DNA of 64,000 bases, taken from JAKAAZ01 sp963817855. GTDB lineage: Bacteria > Acidobacteriota > Terriglobia > Terriglobales > Acidobacteriaceae. The notes beneath the pieces are model-generated. The model saw nothing but the letters and a program-made list of their open reading frames with translations. It was not told the DNA's origin and made no database searches. The stretch spans positions 2,356,001 through 2,420,000 of the forward strand of contig CAWFQA010000001.1 in assembly GCA_963817855.1 (NCBI GenBank). The letters run 5' to 3'. A program made the translations under genes and the position numbers. Every line of letters starts with the position of its first letter. Positions within the stretch are counted from its first letter, which is position 1. Shown here piece after piece: positions 18,023 to 27,431 of the stretch.

Positions 18023-19558
18023 CTACCGCCGTAGCATCGCTACCGGAGCGCCCTGCGAGCTCAGATTCGGCGGGGTTGTAAACGTCGCGGCGCCAGCGCG
18101 GGCGAGGTCGAGGAAGTGTCCGGGGAAAATCCCCAACGCGAAGACCGCTAGCACCAGGATTGCCATCGCAAGCACAAATGCGGGCCGAGCGTGGGCCGCG
18201 TCAGACTCGCGCGAATCCGTCGCCGCCGCCTCTGGCAGCATATACATCTGGCCCAGCAGACGCAGGTAATAGAACGCCGCCACGCCGCTGTTCAGCAGGC
18301 CCAGGATTGCCAGCCATGCGTTACCGGAGTTGACTGCCGCAGTAAAGACATAAAACTTGCCGAAGAATCCAGCCGTGAAGGGAATTCCGATCAGCGAAAT
18401 CAGAAAGACGGCGAACGCGGCAGCAGCCACTGGATGGCGTCGCGCCACACCTGCAAAATCGCTCATGTTCGTTCGGGTTTCGTTGTAGCCGGAAAGATAG
18501 CTGATGATTCCGAACGCGCCGACGTTCATGGCTGCGTAGGCGGCGGTATAGAAGCTGGCCGAGGCAATGCCCATCGGTGCCAGCGCGGTGAAGGCGACCA
18601 GCAGATATCCAGCATGGGCGATGGAAGAATAGGCCAGCATGCGCTTCACGTTGCGCTGTGTGAGCGCGCCCAGATTGCCAATCGTCATCGACAGGATGGC
18701 GAGAATCCAGACCATCGGCATCCACATGTGGGTTGCGGTTCCGAAAGCCCCATACGTGATGCGCAGCAGCACGGCGAAGGCGGCGGCTTTCGGTGCGGTC
18801 GACATCAGGCCGACGATTGGAGCGGGCGCGCCCTCGTAGACGTCCGGCGTCCACACGTGGAAGGGAGCCAGCGATACCTTGAAGCCCAGCCCGATCAGCA
18901 TCATGCCGAAAGCGATGGTCAACAACAGCGGTGATGCTCCGCCGGCGACCCCTTTGGCGATCTCATAGATGTTGGTCGAGCCGGTGGCGCCGAAGCAGAG
19001 CGCAATGCCGTACAGAAAAAATGCCGTGGCGAAAGATCCCAGCAAAAAGTATTTGATGGAGGCTTCAGAACTGGTCGCACTGCGCTTGCGATATCCGGCA
19101 AGAATGTAAGTGGAGATGGAGGAAATCTCAAGGCCGATGAACACCATCAGCAGTTCGACTGAGCAGGCCATGAACATCATGCCGGTCGCGCCAAAAAGAA
19201 TCAGCGCATAGTATTCGCCAACATAACTGGTATGTCCCTCGAAATAATCGAGCGAGATGAGTAGCGTGACCAGGACGATGCCGCCGATGACCAGGTGAAA
19301 GAAGACGCTGAAGGCATCCGACTGCACAGTGCCGAAAAACGCGGTGCCTGCTGGAAGAACAAGTTGATACACACTGGCGGCGATGGCGGCGAGGGTGCCA
19401 ATGATCGCGACAATGCCGAGCGGCTTGCGGCTGGTTGTCGGCTTCAAAACCGCTTCCACCAGCATCACCAGTACCCCGGTCAGCGTCATCAGGATTTCCG
19501 GCAGAATCCGCAATGCGGGGGAAACAGCGGCCATGGAGGAGCTCATCGAGGGGTTCAT
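18023..19558 (-). CDS. nuoN: NADH-quinone oxidoreductase subunit N
   Basis: 511 aa polytopic proton-pumping subunit of complex I, about 14 helices, related to Mrp antiporters. Conserved stretches include YFLLGSFATAFFLYGIAL, GLGFKVSLAPFHVWTPDVYE (pump lysine and the His/Trp-rich loop) and RMLAYSSIAHAGYLL. It is the last gene of the minus-strand nuo operon. Its ATG overlaps the nuoM stop by ATGA, so translation is coupled. The reading frame is intact, in contrast to nuoM. Confidence 0.96.
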   Translation of the reverse strand: MNPSMSSSMAAVSPALRILPEILMTLTGVLVMLVEAVLKPTTSRKPLGIVAIIGTLAAIAASVYQLVLPAGTAFFGTVQSDAFSVFFHLVIGGIVLVTLLISLDYFEGHTSYVGEYYALILFGATGMMFMACSVELLMVFIGLEISSISTYILAGYRKRSATSSEASIKYFLLGSFATAFFLYGIALCFGATGSTNIYEIAKGVAGGASPLLLTIAFGMMLIGLGFKVSLAPFHVWTPDVYEGAPAPIVGLMSTAPKAAAFAVLLRITYGAFGTATHMWMPMVWILAILSMTIGNLGALTQRNVKRMLAYSSIAHAGYLLVAFTALAPMGIASASFYTAAYAAMNVGAFGIISYLSGYNETRTNMSDFAGVARRHPVAAAAFAVFLISLIGIPFTAGFFGKFYVFTAAVNSGNAWLAILGLLNSGVAAFYYLRLLGQMYMLPEAAATDSRESDAAHARPAFVLAMAILVLAVFALGIFPGHFLDLARAGAATFTTPPNLSSQGAPVAMLRR

Positions 19559-21102
19559 CGGCGCACCCCTTGTTTCGTACTGTTCGTTGCCGACGGCGAT
19601 GCCAGCTTCGCGTAGGCTGTAGAATTCGTCGAGGTTTTTGCCGGTGCCATGCCGGGGACCGTCAGATCAATCGCCCGCATCCAGAAGACTGAGGCGACGC
19701 CCATGGCGATCATCAATGCAATCGTGGGCCACACTGCGGCTCGTTCGCGCCAATTGACATCCTTTGCCGAAACCGCGGCAACGCCGGTAGACGGCTGACC
19801 ATAAAACACGCGCTGTATCATCCACAGCATGTAGGAGGCGGAAAGAATCACTCCCAGCGTGGCTGCAGCAGCGATGCCGGGATGAGTCTGGAAACTGCCG
19901 CTCAGGATAAGAAACTCCCCGACAAAGATATTCAGTGACGGCAATCCGACCAGCGACAACGCGGTGATGACGAACAGGACCGCCAAGCCCGGCAGTTTCG
20001 TAGCGATACCGCCAAGCCGACCCATATCGTAGGTTCCATAGCGCTCGTACAAGATGCCCAGCAACATGAAAAACGCACTCGCCGAAACACTTTCGTTCAG
20101 GATCTGATACGCGGCGCCATCCATGCTGGCTGCAGTGAAGGCGTAGATGCCGAGCACAATGAAGCTAACGGCGCTTAACGTCGCATAGGCGGCGAGATCG
20201 CTTCAAATCCGTCTGCACCAGCGCCATCAATGCTCCGTACAGAATGCCAATAGCACCCAGGGCGACCATCAGCGGGTGCGATGTGCTGAGCCTGCATCGG
20301 GAAAAGCCCGACATGCCAGCGCAGCAGGGAATAGAGGCCAAGTTTGCCGGCGAGAATCATCGCGACGGCTGTAGGAGCTTCGCTGATGCCGTCACGCAGC
20401 CAGCCGTGCAGGGGAAACACCGGCGCCTTGACCCCAAAGGCGAGCAGAAATGCGAGAGAAGCCCACCAGAGTCCAGTCGCGTGCGCTCCGTTCCAGTGGC
20501 TCATCTGCTGCTGCAACTGCACCAGGTCAAAGGTTCCGGTCTGTCCGTAGAGCCACAGCATGCCAACCAGCAGAAGCGCGGAAGGGATGAAGGCATAGAG
20601 GAAAAACTTGATGGCAGCGCCGCGACCATTCGTGCGGCCATACATGCCGATCAGGAGCGCGAGCGGGACAATCGACAAGTTCCCAAAACGCGTAGTAGAG
20701 GATCAGATCGAGCGCGACGAAGACGCCGTACATCGCGGTCTGCTGCAACAACAGGAGCGCATAAAATTCGCGGGTGCGGTCTTGAATCACGCGCCAGGAG
20801 ATGAGTACGCCAAGCGGCGCCAGGAAGGACACCAGCACCACCAGCCACATCGAAAGGCCATCCACGCCAACGTGATACTGGATGGCAGGATTGCTGATCC
20901 AGGGAATGTTCAGCTCATACTGAAACCCTTGCTGCTGTTGATAGTTAAAGTGTGCCGGCAGATGCAGCGCCATCACAAAGAGAAACAGCGTCAGCAGCAA
21001 AGAAAACACCTGAGGAGCGCGCCCGCGTCTCGGCATCAACAGCACCACCACCGCGCCAGCCGCGGGTAGAAAGGTGAGCCATGTAAGAATGCTTGCGTTC
21101 AA
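19555..21102 (-). pseudogene. nuoM: NADH-quinone oxidoreductase subunit M, with three frameshifts
   Basis: The antiporter-like subunit is recognisable over its whole length but in three frames. Frame 1 (ATG 21102) runs to ILYYAFWEL near 20678. Frame 2 continues SIVPLALLIGMYG, KAPVFPLHGWL and SEAPTAVAMILAG to about 20275. A short third piece reads HPLMVALGAIGILYGALMAL to about 20197, after which AAYATLSAVSFIVLG and NESVSASAFFMLLGILYERY complete the protein to 19555. Each junction is repaired by dropping one base (near 20677-20680, in the GGG at 20274-20276, and at 20195-20199); the three together restore the original frame. ATGA overlap with nuoN is retained. Sequencing insertion errors are the simplest explanation, but true inactivation is possible. 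Confidence 0.85.
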
Positions 21103-21121
21103 CTTAAAAGTCCTTCCTCAC

Positions 21122-23089
21122 TTAGAACGAATGCGCCAGGTACAGAACCACCAATAAAACCGCAGCCGCACCCGCGGCCAGCCAGCCTGCGTAGGAGCGG
21201 ATATTTCCCGATTGCATGCGCCGAATCCCTGAGCTGGCGCCGCTTGCCGTCACCGTCATGGCCGTATTTGCGCCATCAATGGCGGTCTCAACGCCGCGTC
21301 CCAGAATATTTCTTGAGAACGCCAGAATCGGACCAACTATGATGGCACCGTAAATTTGATCGAGCCAATATTTATTCCAGATTAAGTTGTAGAGCGTCTT
21401 CGCGTTCCGCGCCGCACTCTCGGCCAAATGCGGTTTGCGACGATACATCAGGTCGGCGAGCCACCAACCAAAGAGGGCGACCAGCAGCGACACGCCGGTA
21501 AGAATTCTATCCAACCGGACAGCGGCAGCTGTCGGCGTGACCGATGGAACCAGAGTGGCCGCACTAGCAAACACGGGAGCAAGAAAATGTGCAATCCGAT
21601 CGTGTCCACCCAGGGCAACTGGCCAGCCGATCCATCCTCCGGCAAGCGAAAGGAATGCGAGAACGACCAGCGGTAACAGCATCGTCCACGGGCTTTCATG
21701 GACACCGTGAGAACCATGCTCCCCGTGACCGGCCCTGGACTCGTCATATCGGGCTGCGCCGAAGAATGTCATGTACCAAAGGCGGAACATATAGAACGAC
21801 GTCAGGCCGGCCGTGATCAGACCGACGGCCCAGAGGGTTTTGCCATCGTGGGGAGTGACGAAGTCAGCAGTGAGAATTGCATCCTTGCTAAAGAATCCCG
21901 CAAAGGGAAACAGTCCGCTAATCGCTAATACAGCGGCGGTCATGGTCCAGAAGGTGACCGGCAACTTCTTCCGCAGACCGCCCATGTTTCGCATATCCTG
22001 CTCGCCGCCAAGCGCATGAATCACGCTGCCTGCAGCAAGGAACAGCAGAGCTTTAAAGAACGCGTGCGTGACCAGGTGGAAAATTCCCATCGAATAGGCA
22101 GTGACCCCACAGGCCAGAAACATGTAGCCGAGCTGCGAAATGGTGGAGTATGCGAGCACGCGCTTGATGTCGGTCTGCAAAATGCCAATGGTCGCCGCAA
22201 AGAATGCGGTGGCCGCGCCGACGAAGGCGACGATCAGGAGAGCGAGTGGCGAGCGTCCGAATAGGATGTGCGCGCGCGCCAGCATGTAGACGCCGGCCGT
22301 CACCATGGTGGCCGCGTGGATGAGCGCCGACACTGGCGTGGGACCTTCCATCGCGTCCGGCAACCAGACATAGAGAGGAATCTGCGCCGACTTGCCCGTC
22401 GCTCCCAGCAGCAGCAGCAGTGCAATGGCGGTCAAAAAGCCGCCTTGCAATTCAGGATGCGCGGAGATATCAGCAAACACCTGGTGAAAACTGAGGGTGC
22501 CGAAGTGAGAGATGATCAAGAACATCGCCAGCAGGAAGCCGAAATCGCCAATCCGATTGACGATGAAGGCCTTCTTGCCCGCATTCGCTGCAGAATCCTT
22601 GGAGTAGTAAAAGCCGATCAGCAAGTAGGAGGCAAGCCCGACACCTTCCCAGCCGACAAACATTAGCAGGAAGTTTGCCGCGAGGACCAGCGTCAGCATG
22701 AAAAACAAAAACAGATTCATGTAGCTGAAAAAGCGCCAGTAGCTGTCCTCACCAGCCATATAGCCGACGGAGTAGAGATGAATCAGCAGCCCGACTCCAG
22801 TGACGACCAGCAGCATCACCAGCGTGAGTTGATCCAGCAGAAAAGAGAAGCTGGCATGAAAGCCTGAGACCGCAATCCATGGAGTCGCAAAACTTTCGAG
22901 GTAGGGCAGAGCCATGCCTTGATACACGCGCATCACAACCCACAAAACCTGCGCGAATGCCGCGGCAGGGAAGAGCAACGCGACCGTGGATACGACAGTT
23001 TTGGGCAGACGCCCGCCCAGAATGCCATTGATCGCGAAACCTGCCAGCGGCAGCAGTGGCAGCAGCCATAGATGCAAAGAAGGTGTCAT
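21122..23089 (-). CDS. nuoL: NADH-quinone oxidoreductase subunit L
   Basis: 655 aa distal proton-pumping subunit with the long lateral helix typical of NuoL. Conserved stretches are FFSYMNLFLFFMLTLVLAAN, FVGWEGVGLASYLLIGFYY, NRIGDFGFLLAMFLI, GKSAQIPLYVWLPDAMEGPT and PVSALIHAATMVTAGVYML. A His-rich loop (GHGEHGSHGVHE) occurs in the cytoplasmic or periplasmic loop before the C-terminal helices. The ATG at 23089 overlaps the nuoK stop by ATGA; nuoM starts 19 bases after its stop. Confidence 0.97.
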   Translation of the reverse strand: MTPSLHLWLLPLLPLAGFAINGILGGRLPKTVVSTVALLFPAAAFAQVLWVVMRVYQGMALPYLESFATPWIAVSGFHASFSFLLDQLTLVMLLVVTGVGLLIHLYSVGYMAGEDSYWRFFSYMNLFLFFMLTLVLAANFLLMFVGWEGVGLASYLLIGFYYSKDSAANAGKKAFIVNRIGDFGFLLAMFLIISHFGTLSFHQVFADISAHPELQGGFLTAIALLLLLGATGKSAQIPLYVWLPDAMEGPTPVSALIHAATMVTAGVYMLARAHILFGRSPLALLIVAFVGAATAFFAATIGILQTDIKRVLAYSTISQLGYMFLACGVTAYSMGIFHLVTHAFFKALLFLAAGSVIHALGGEQDMRNMGGLRKKLPVTFWTMTAAVLAISGLFPFAGFFSKDAILTADFVTPHDGKTLWAVGLITAGLTSFYMFRLWYMTFFGAARYDESRAGHGEHGSHGVHESPWTMLLPLVVLAFLSLAGGWIGWPVALGGHDRIAHFLAPVFASAATLVPSVTPTAAAVRLDRILTGVSLLVALFGWWLADLMYRRKPHLAESAARNAKTLYNLIWNKYWLDQIYGAIIVGPILAFSRNILGRGVETAIDGANTAMTVTASGASSGIRRMQSGNIRSYAGWLAAGAAAVLLVVLYLAHSF

Positions 23090-23391
23090 AGTTTCATCAA
23101 GTCGATCTGATCGACATTCAACGTATTGCGTGAGCGGAACAGCGAGATGATGATGGCTAGGCCGACGGCGGCCTCCGCAGCAGCGACGACCATGACGAAG
23201 AACACAAAAATCTGACCGCTGACCTGGTGCCAGTGATTAGCGAAGGTGACAAAGGCCAGGTTGACAGCATTCAGCATCAGCTCAATCGACATGAAAATGG
23301 TGATGATGTTGCGCTTGATGAGGAAACCGCAGACTCCGATGGAAAACAGCGCGGCGCTCAGGATCAAATACCAGACAATGGGCACAGTCAT
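23086..23391 (-). CDS. nuoK: NADH-quinone oxidoreductase subunit K
   Basis: 101 aa, three helices. FLIKRNIITIFMSIELMLNA contains the conserved helix-2 glutamate of the proton path; VVAAAEAAVGLAIIISLFR contains the helix-3 glutamate. ATG 23391 follows the nuoJ stop by a single base, which is why it was chosen over an upstream in-frame codon. It overlaps nuoL by four bases. Confidence 0.96.
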   Translation of the reverse strand: MTVPIVWYLILSAALFSIGVCGFLIKRNIITIFMSIELMLNAVNLAFVTFANHWHQVSGQIFVFFVMVVAAAEAAVGLAIIISLFRSRNTLNVDQIDLMKL

Positions 23392-23392
23392 C

Positions 23393-23887
23393 TCAGTACT
23401 CCTTCCGTGCGAGAACGACAGCGCCAAGGATTGCGACCAGAATCAATATGGAGGTGACCTCAAAAGGCAGCAGAAGGTTGCGGAACAGCACGCGGCTTAG
23501 GTCGCCGGTCGTCACTAAAAATGAGCCGAGTCGAGTGCCGCCGAAGCTGATGCGCAATGTGAGGAATGTGGAGGCGAGCACCGTGAATAACGCCAGCACG
23601 CCAGGAATTCCGGCAAGATAGGCCGCGCGGCTGCCGTGGGTGCGCTCTTCTTCGCCGGCATTCAGCAGCATGATGACGAACACGAATAACACCATGATGG
23701 CGCCGGAATAAACGATGATTTGCGCCAGCGCAAGAAACTCCGCGCCCAGCAACAGGTAAAGAACGGCGAGCGAAGACATAACCACGATCAGCGACAGAGC
23801 GCTGTTGATCGGGTGCCGCTGGAGCAGCAGGTTCAGTGCGCCGCCCAGGCACAAAAGTCCGAAAAGAATGAAAACAGCTACATTCAT
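23393..23887 (-). CDS. nuoJ: NADH-quinone oxidoreductase subunit J
   Basis: 164 aa, five helices. YLLLGAEFLALAQIIVYSGA followed by IMVLFVFVIMLLN is the conserved helix-3 region that carries the pi-bulge in complex I. The gene begins 33 bases after nuoH stops. nuoI, which normally sits between nuoH and nuoJ, is absent from that short gap. Confidence 0.96.
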   Translation of the reverse strand: MNVAVFILFGLLCLGGALNLLLQRHPINSALSLIVVMSSLAVLYLLLGAEFLALAQIIVYSGAIMVLFVFVIMLLNAGEEERTHGSRAAYLAGIPGVLALFTVLASTFLTLRISFGGTRLGSFLVTTGDLSRVLFRNLLLPFEVTSILILVAILGAVVLARKEY

Positions 23888-23920
23888 CGTGATCCAATTC
23901 CAGCGGATGCCTGTGGATGG

Positions 23921-24967
23921 TTAGCCATGGAATGCCAGCGCCAAGCTGGTTGCCAGCACATTCACAACGGCAACCGGCAACAGATATTTCCAGCCGAAAC
24001 CCATCAGTTGGTCATATCGGAAACGCGGCAAAGTGCCGCGCACCCAGACGTAGAGAAACAGAAAACAAAACACCTTAAGAACAAACCAGGATACAGGCAG
24101 CAGCGCCTGCACGACCGGTCCGCCGATGGCCGGAAGAAGATCGCCGAAGGGGCTCGACCAGCCGCCCAGGAATAAAACCGTCGCCACGCAGCCAACGGTG
24201 ATCATATTCGCGTATTCGGCCATGAAAAACATCGCGAACTTCATCGAGCTGTATTCGGTATGGTATCCAGCGGTCAGTTCGCTCTCTGCTTCCGGCAAAT
24301 CGAATGGGGTGCGGTTAGTTTCCGCAAACGCGGCGCACAAATAGATAAAGAAGGCGACAAACTGGAATCCGCCAAACACATTCCACGAGAGGATGCCGTG
24401 CGTGTTCTGCACGTTGACGATATCGCGAAGGCGAAGGGATCCCGTGCGCAGTACGATTCCAATCACTGAGAGGCCGAGCGCGAGTTCATAGCTGACCATC
24501 TGCGCCGAAGAGCGCAGCGAGCCCAGGAGAGAGTACTTATTGTTCGACGACCAACCAGAGAGCGCGATGCCGTAGACGCCGATCGACGTGACGCCGAGGA
24601 TAACCAGTAGGCCGATATTTAGGTCGGCAATCTGGAACATGTCGACGCCATGCCAGCGGATATTTTCGCCGAAAGGGATTACACCGATCGAGATCAACGC
24701 GCAAGACAAGGCGATGATGGGTGCCAGAATAAACAGCGGGCGAAACACCGCGGTCGGCATTAAATCTTCTTTTAAGAAAAGCTTCAGGCCATCAGCCAGC
24801 GGCTGCAGCAGTCCGAAAGGGCCCACGCGAGAAGGCCCCCAGCGGTTCTGGATGCGACCCACCAACTTCCGCTCCAGAAGAACCGTATAGGCGACAGCCA
24901 TCAAGAAGATGACGGTCACCACGGCGACTTTCAGCAGACTTAGCAAAACAAAAATCAGAATATTCAC
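23921..24967 (-). CDS. nuoH: NADH-quinone oxidoreductase subunit H
   Basis: 348 aa, eight or nine helices; it forms the quinone chamber with NuoB and NuoD. Diagnostic stretches are ERKLVGRIQNRWGPSRVGPF, QPLADGLKLFLKED, ETNRTPFDLPEAESELTAGY and SSMKFAMFFMAEYANM. The acidic loop PFDLPEAESEL, which lines the quinone path, is complete. There is an 89-base gap after nuoG. Confidence 0.97.
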   Translation of the reverse strand: MNILIFVLLSLLKVAVVTVIFLMAVAYTVLLERKLVGRIQNRWGPSRVGPFGLLQPLADGLKLFLKEDLMPTAVFRPLFILAPIIALSCALISIGVIPFGENIRWHGVDMFQIADLNIGLLVILGVTSIGVYGIALSGWSSNNKYSLLGSLRSSAQMVSYELALGLSVIGIVLRTGSLRLRDIVNVQNTHGILSWNVFGGFQFVAFFIYLCAAFAETNRTPFDLPEAESELTAGYHTEYSSMKFAMFFMAEYANMITVGCVATVLFLGGWSSPFGDLLPAIGGPVVQALLPVSWFVLKVFCFLFLYVWVRGTLPRFRYDQLMGFGWKYLLPVAVVNVLATSLALAFHG

Positions 24968-25056
24968 GTGCGTATCATTTCCACTTCAAAAACCCTCATG
25001 AACCGCGCACACAAATGTAGCGACGTGTCCGACCTCAAGAAACATCTACCTTGGCA

Positions 25057-27402
25057 TCAGTCTGCAGCGACCATGCTTTTTTTCGCTTGAAACTCTTCCA
25101 CTTCGTTCAGCTTTTCACTGTATTGACCCAATGTTCCGGAGGTGAACAGCGTGTCATTCGAAGGCATCACTCCATCCGGGCGATTCGCGATTTGCGAGAT
25201 TTGCACGAGACCCGCGCCATCCGGCGCAACATGCTGGCTGGTTCCGGCCAGCACATCGATGCGATCAAAGTCGTAGCCGGGAACCAGCCGCTGAATCTCA
25301 TCGAGAATCGCATTCGGATCGAACGGGCTCAGTTTGGGTTCAAGGTTATGCGCCGCCAGCCAGATTCCATGTCGATCCGCTTCACCCGATTGCGCACCGC
25401 GAGACTGGCCCATATCGGCGCGCACGCCTTTGCCGAAGGGAACCAGTGTGTGCACATCTTCTCCCATGATGTCGGCGATGCGAACGATCAACTCCAGGTC
25501 AGAACGAACCCCGGCGCGATCCGCGGCTTTCTTCACCTGCTGCAAATCGCCGAATGTATTGGTGACGGTGCCGGATTTCTCATACAGGTTCGCTGTCGGC
25601 AGCACCACGTCCGCCAGCCTCGCGGTCGCAGTCATAAACATGTCCTGCACCACGACGAACGTATTGCGCAACGCTGGCGCGGAGACACCGAGCCGCTCCA
25701 CCGGATCATCTCCGACAACATAGAGTGCCGCCAGCTCATTTCGGGCAGCGGCCTCAAACATCTGGGTCAGATCCATTCCCGCTTGCTGCGGCATCCGAGC
25801 ACCATACTCAGCGCGCAGACCATCTCCCTGTTCGACGGGAACGTAGCCTGGCAACAGGTGAGGATAGAGACCCATATCGGCAGCACCGCGCGAATTCACA
25901 TAATCGCCCAGGCAGGCAAACTTAGTGTCTGGCAACGACAGGCCGAAGTTCACCAGCGCATTGATGGCTTCGCCGCGCAGTTCGGATCCAAAAACAATCA
26001 GCAGATTTGGTTCGTCGCGGAGAGCATCTTTCAGGGCTGCGGCTTGCTCGCCGAACAATGCAGAACCGCCAGCAAGGAACTCTGCGAAATCGCCGTATCC
26101 GTCCGCCGAAATCTGAACGAATGATTTCGCCTGATGGCGCAGTTTGATCTGGCGATGATTTGCCAGGTAAATGCGCGTTCTGTTGTGCCGAACATTGGTG
26201 CGGAGATTCCACGCCAGCAACGGATGTTGTTCTGTCGGATCGTTGCCGAGGACAAAGATGGCTGGTGCGGAGCCAGTATCGGCGATGCTGGCCATGCGAG
26301 CGCTTTGACCCGCCAGCGCGTGCGTGAACCGGACATAATCGGTGGTGCGGTGATGGTCAATATTATTGGTACCAAGTGCGCTCCGTGCCGTCTTCTGCAG
26401 CAGGTACGCTTCTTCATTCGTGATGCGTGTCGAACCGATGACGCCAATGCTGGCACCGCCGCGCTCATCGCGAGCGGCGCGAAATTTCTCCGCGACCACC
26501 TTGATTGCGTCTTCCCAGCTGACAGGCCCAAATTCGCCGTTGGATTGGCGAACAAGCGGTTGCGTCAGCCGCTCGGCATTATTTGCGAAGTCAAAAGCAT
26601 AGCGGCCTTTCACGCAGAGGAACTCACCGTTTAATCCGCTCTTGTCGCGATTGTCGCCGCGAACAATCTGCATGCCGTCGTCGCTGCGACGGACGCCCAG
26701 GGTCGTTTTGCAGCCATCGCCACAATGTGTGCAGATGGTGCCGACGTGGGTCATCTCCCACGGCCGCGTCTTGTAGCGATAGGTGTCGGAGGTAAGCGCG
26801 CCAACCGGGCAAATGTCGATGCACATTCCACACTGTTCGCAGTCCAATTGGTTCTGGTCATTCGGAGCGATAACGGAACCGGAATTGCGAAATTGAATTC
26901 CCAGTGCGGCGACATCCATGCCTTCATTGCAGACGCGCACGCAGCGGTAACAGAGAATGCAGCGCGGACGATCGAAGAAGACGACCGGGGACCACTGCTG
27001 CTCATCGCGATGATTCTTGATCTCGACAAACTGCGAGCCGCCGGCGCCGTATTTGAACGTCATGTCCTGCAGTTCACATTCGCCGCCGGCATCGCACACT
27101 GGGCAGTCCAGCGGATGATTGGCAAGCACCAGCTCCAGCATGGCTTTGCGCGCCTGCTTGATTTCTTCCGTCTCCGTCGCAACGATCATGCCTTCGGCGA
27201 TGGGGGTAGTGCAAGCCGTTTGCAGTTTCGGCATTTTTTCAATGCGCACCAGGCACATGCGGCACGCCGCCTGCAATGACAGCCCAGGGTAATAACAGAA
27301 TGCAGGGATTTCGATTCCGACCTTGCGGCACGCCTCAATCAACAGCGTTCCCGCAGGAGCTGTGATTGTTTTGCCGTCGACGGTGAGTGTTACATCAGCC
27401 AT
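25057..27402 (-). CDS. nuoG: NADH-quinone oxidoreductase subunit G
   Basis: 781 aa. The N-terminal ferredoxin-type [2Fe-2S] site uses Cys36, Cys47, Cys50 and Cys64. It is followed by CPVCDAGGECELQD with an upstream His, then CILCYRCVRVC and CEQCGMCIDICPVGAL ([4Fe-4S] centres). A further CTHCGDGC with a later Cys in GEFLCVKGRY matches the extra N7 cluster found in some bacterial NuoG proteins. The rest is a molybdopterin-oxidoreductase fold without an evident catalytic role. It belongs to the electron-input arm; the gene is intact. Confidence 0.96.
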   Translation of the reverse strand: MADVTLTVDGKTITAPAGTLLIEACRKVGIEIPAFCYYPGLSLQAACRMCLVRIEKMPKLQTACTTPIAEGMIVATETEEIKQARKAMLELVLANHPLDCPVCDAGGECELQDMTFKYGAGGSQFVEIKNHRDEQQWSPVVFFDRPRCILCYRCVRVCNEGMDVAALGIQFRNSGSVIAPNDQNQLDCEQCGMCIDICPVGALTSDTYRYKTRPWEMTHVGTICTHCGDGCKTTLGVRRSDDGMQIVRGDNRDKSGLNGEFLCVKGRYAFDFANNAERLTQPLVRQSNGEFGPVSWEDAIKVVAEKFRAARDERGGASIGVIGSTRITNEEAYLLQKTARSALGTNNIDHHRTTDYVRFTHALAGQSARMASIADTGSAPAIFVLGNDPTEQHPLLAWNLRTNVRHNRTRIYLANHRQIKLRHQAKSFVQISADGYGDFAEFLAGGSALFGEQAAALKDALRDEPNLLIVFGSELRGEAINALVNFGLSLPDTKFACLGDYVNSRGAADMGLYPHLLPGYVPVEQGDGLRAEYGARMPQQAGMDLTQMFEAAARNELAALYVVGDDPVERLGVSAPALRNTFVVVQDMFMTATARLADVVLPTANLYEKSGTVTNTFGDLQQVKKAADRAGVRSDLELIVRIADIMGEDVHTLVPFGKGVRADMGQSRGAQSGEADRHGIWLAAHNLEPKLSPFDPNAILDEIQRLVPGYDFDRIDVLAGTSQHVAPDGAGLVQISQIANRPDGVMPSNDTLFTSGTLGQYSEKLNEVEEFQAKKSMVAAD

Positions 27403-27431
27403 TCGGTGCTCTTTCGCGTGCAGTCTTGCAG

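Noticed and set aside
25051..26124. Plus-strand open frame of 357 codons
   Set aside because: Antisense to the 3' part of nuoG; no motifs.
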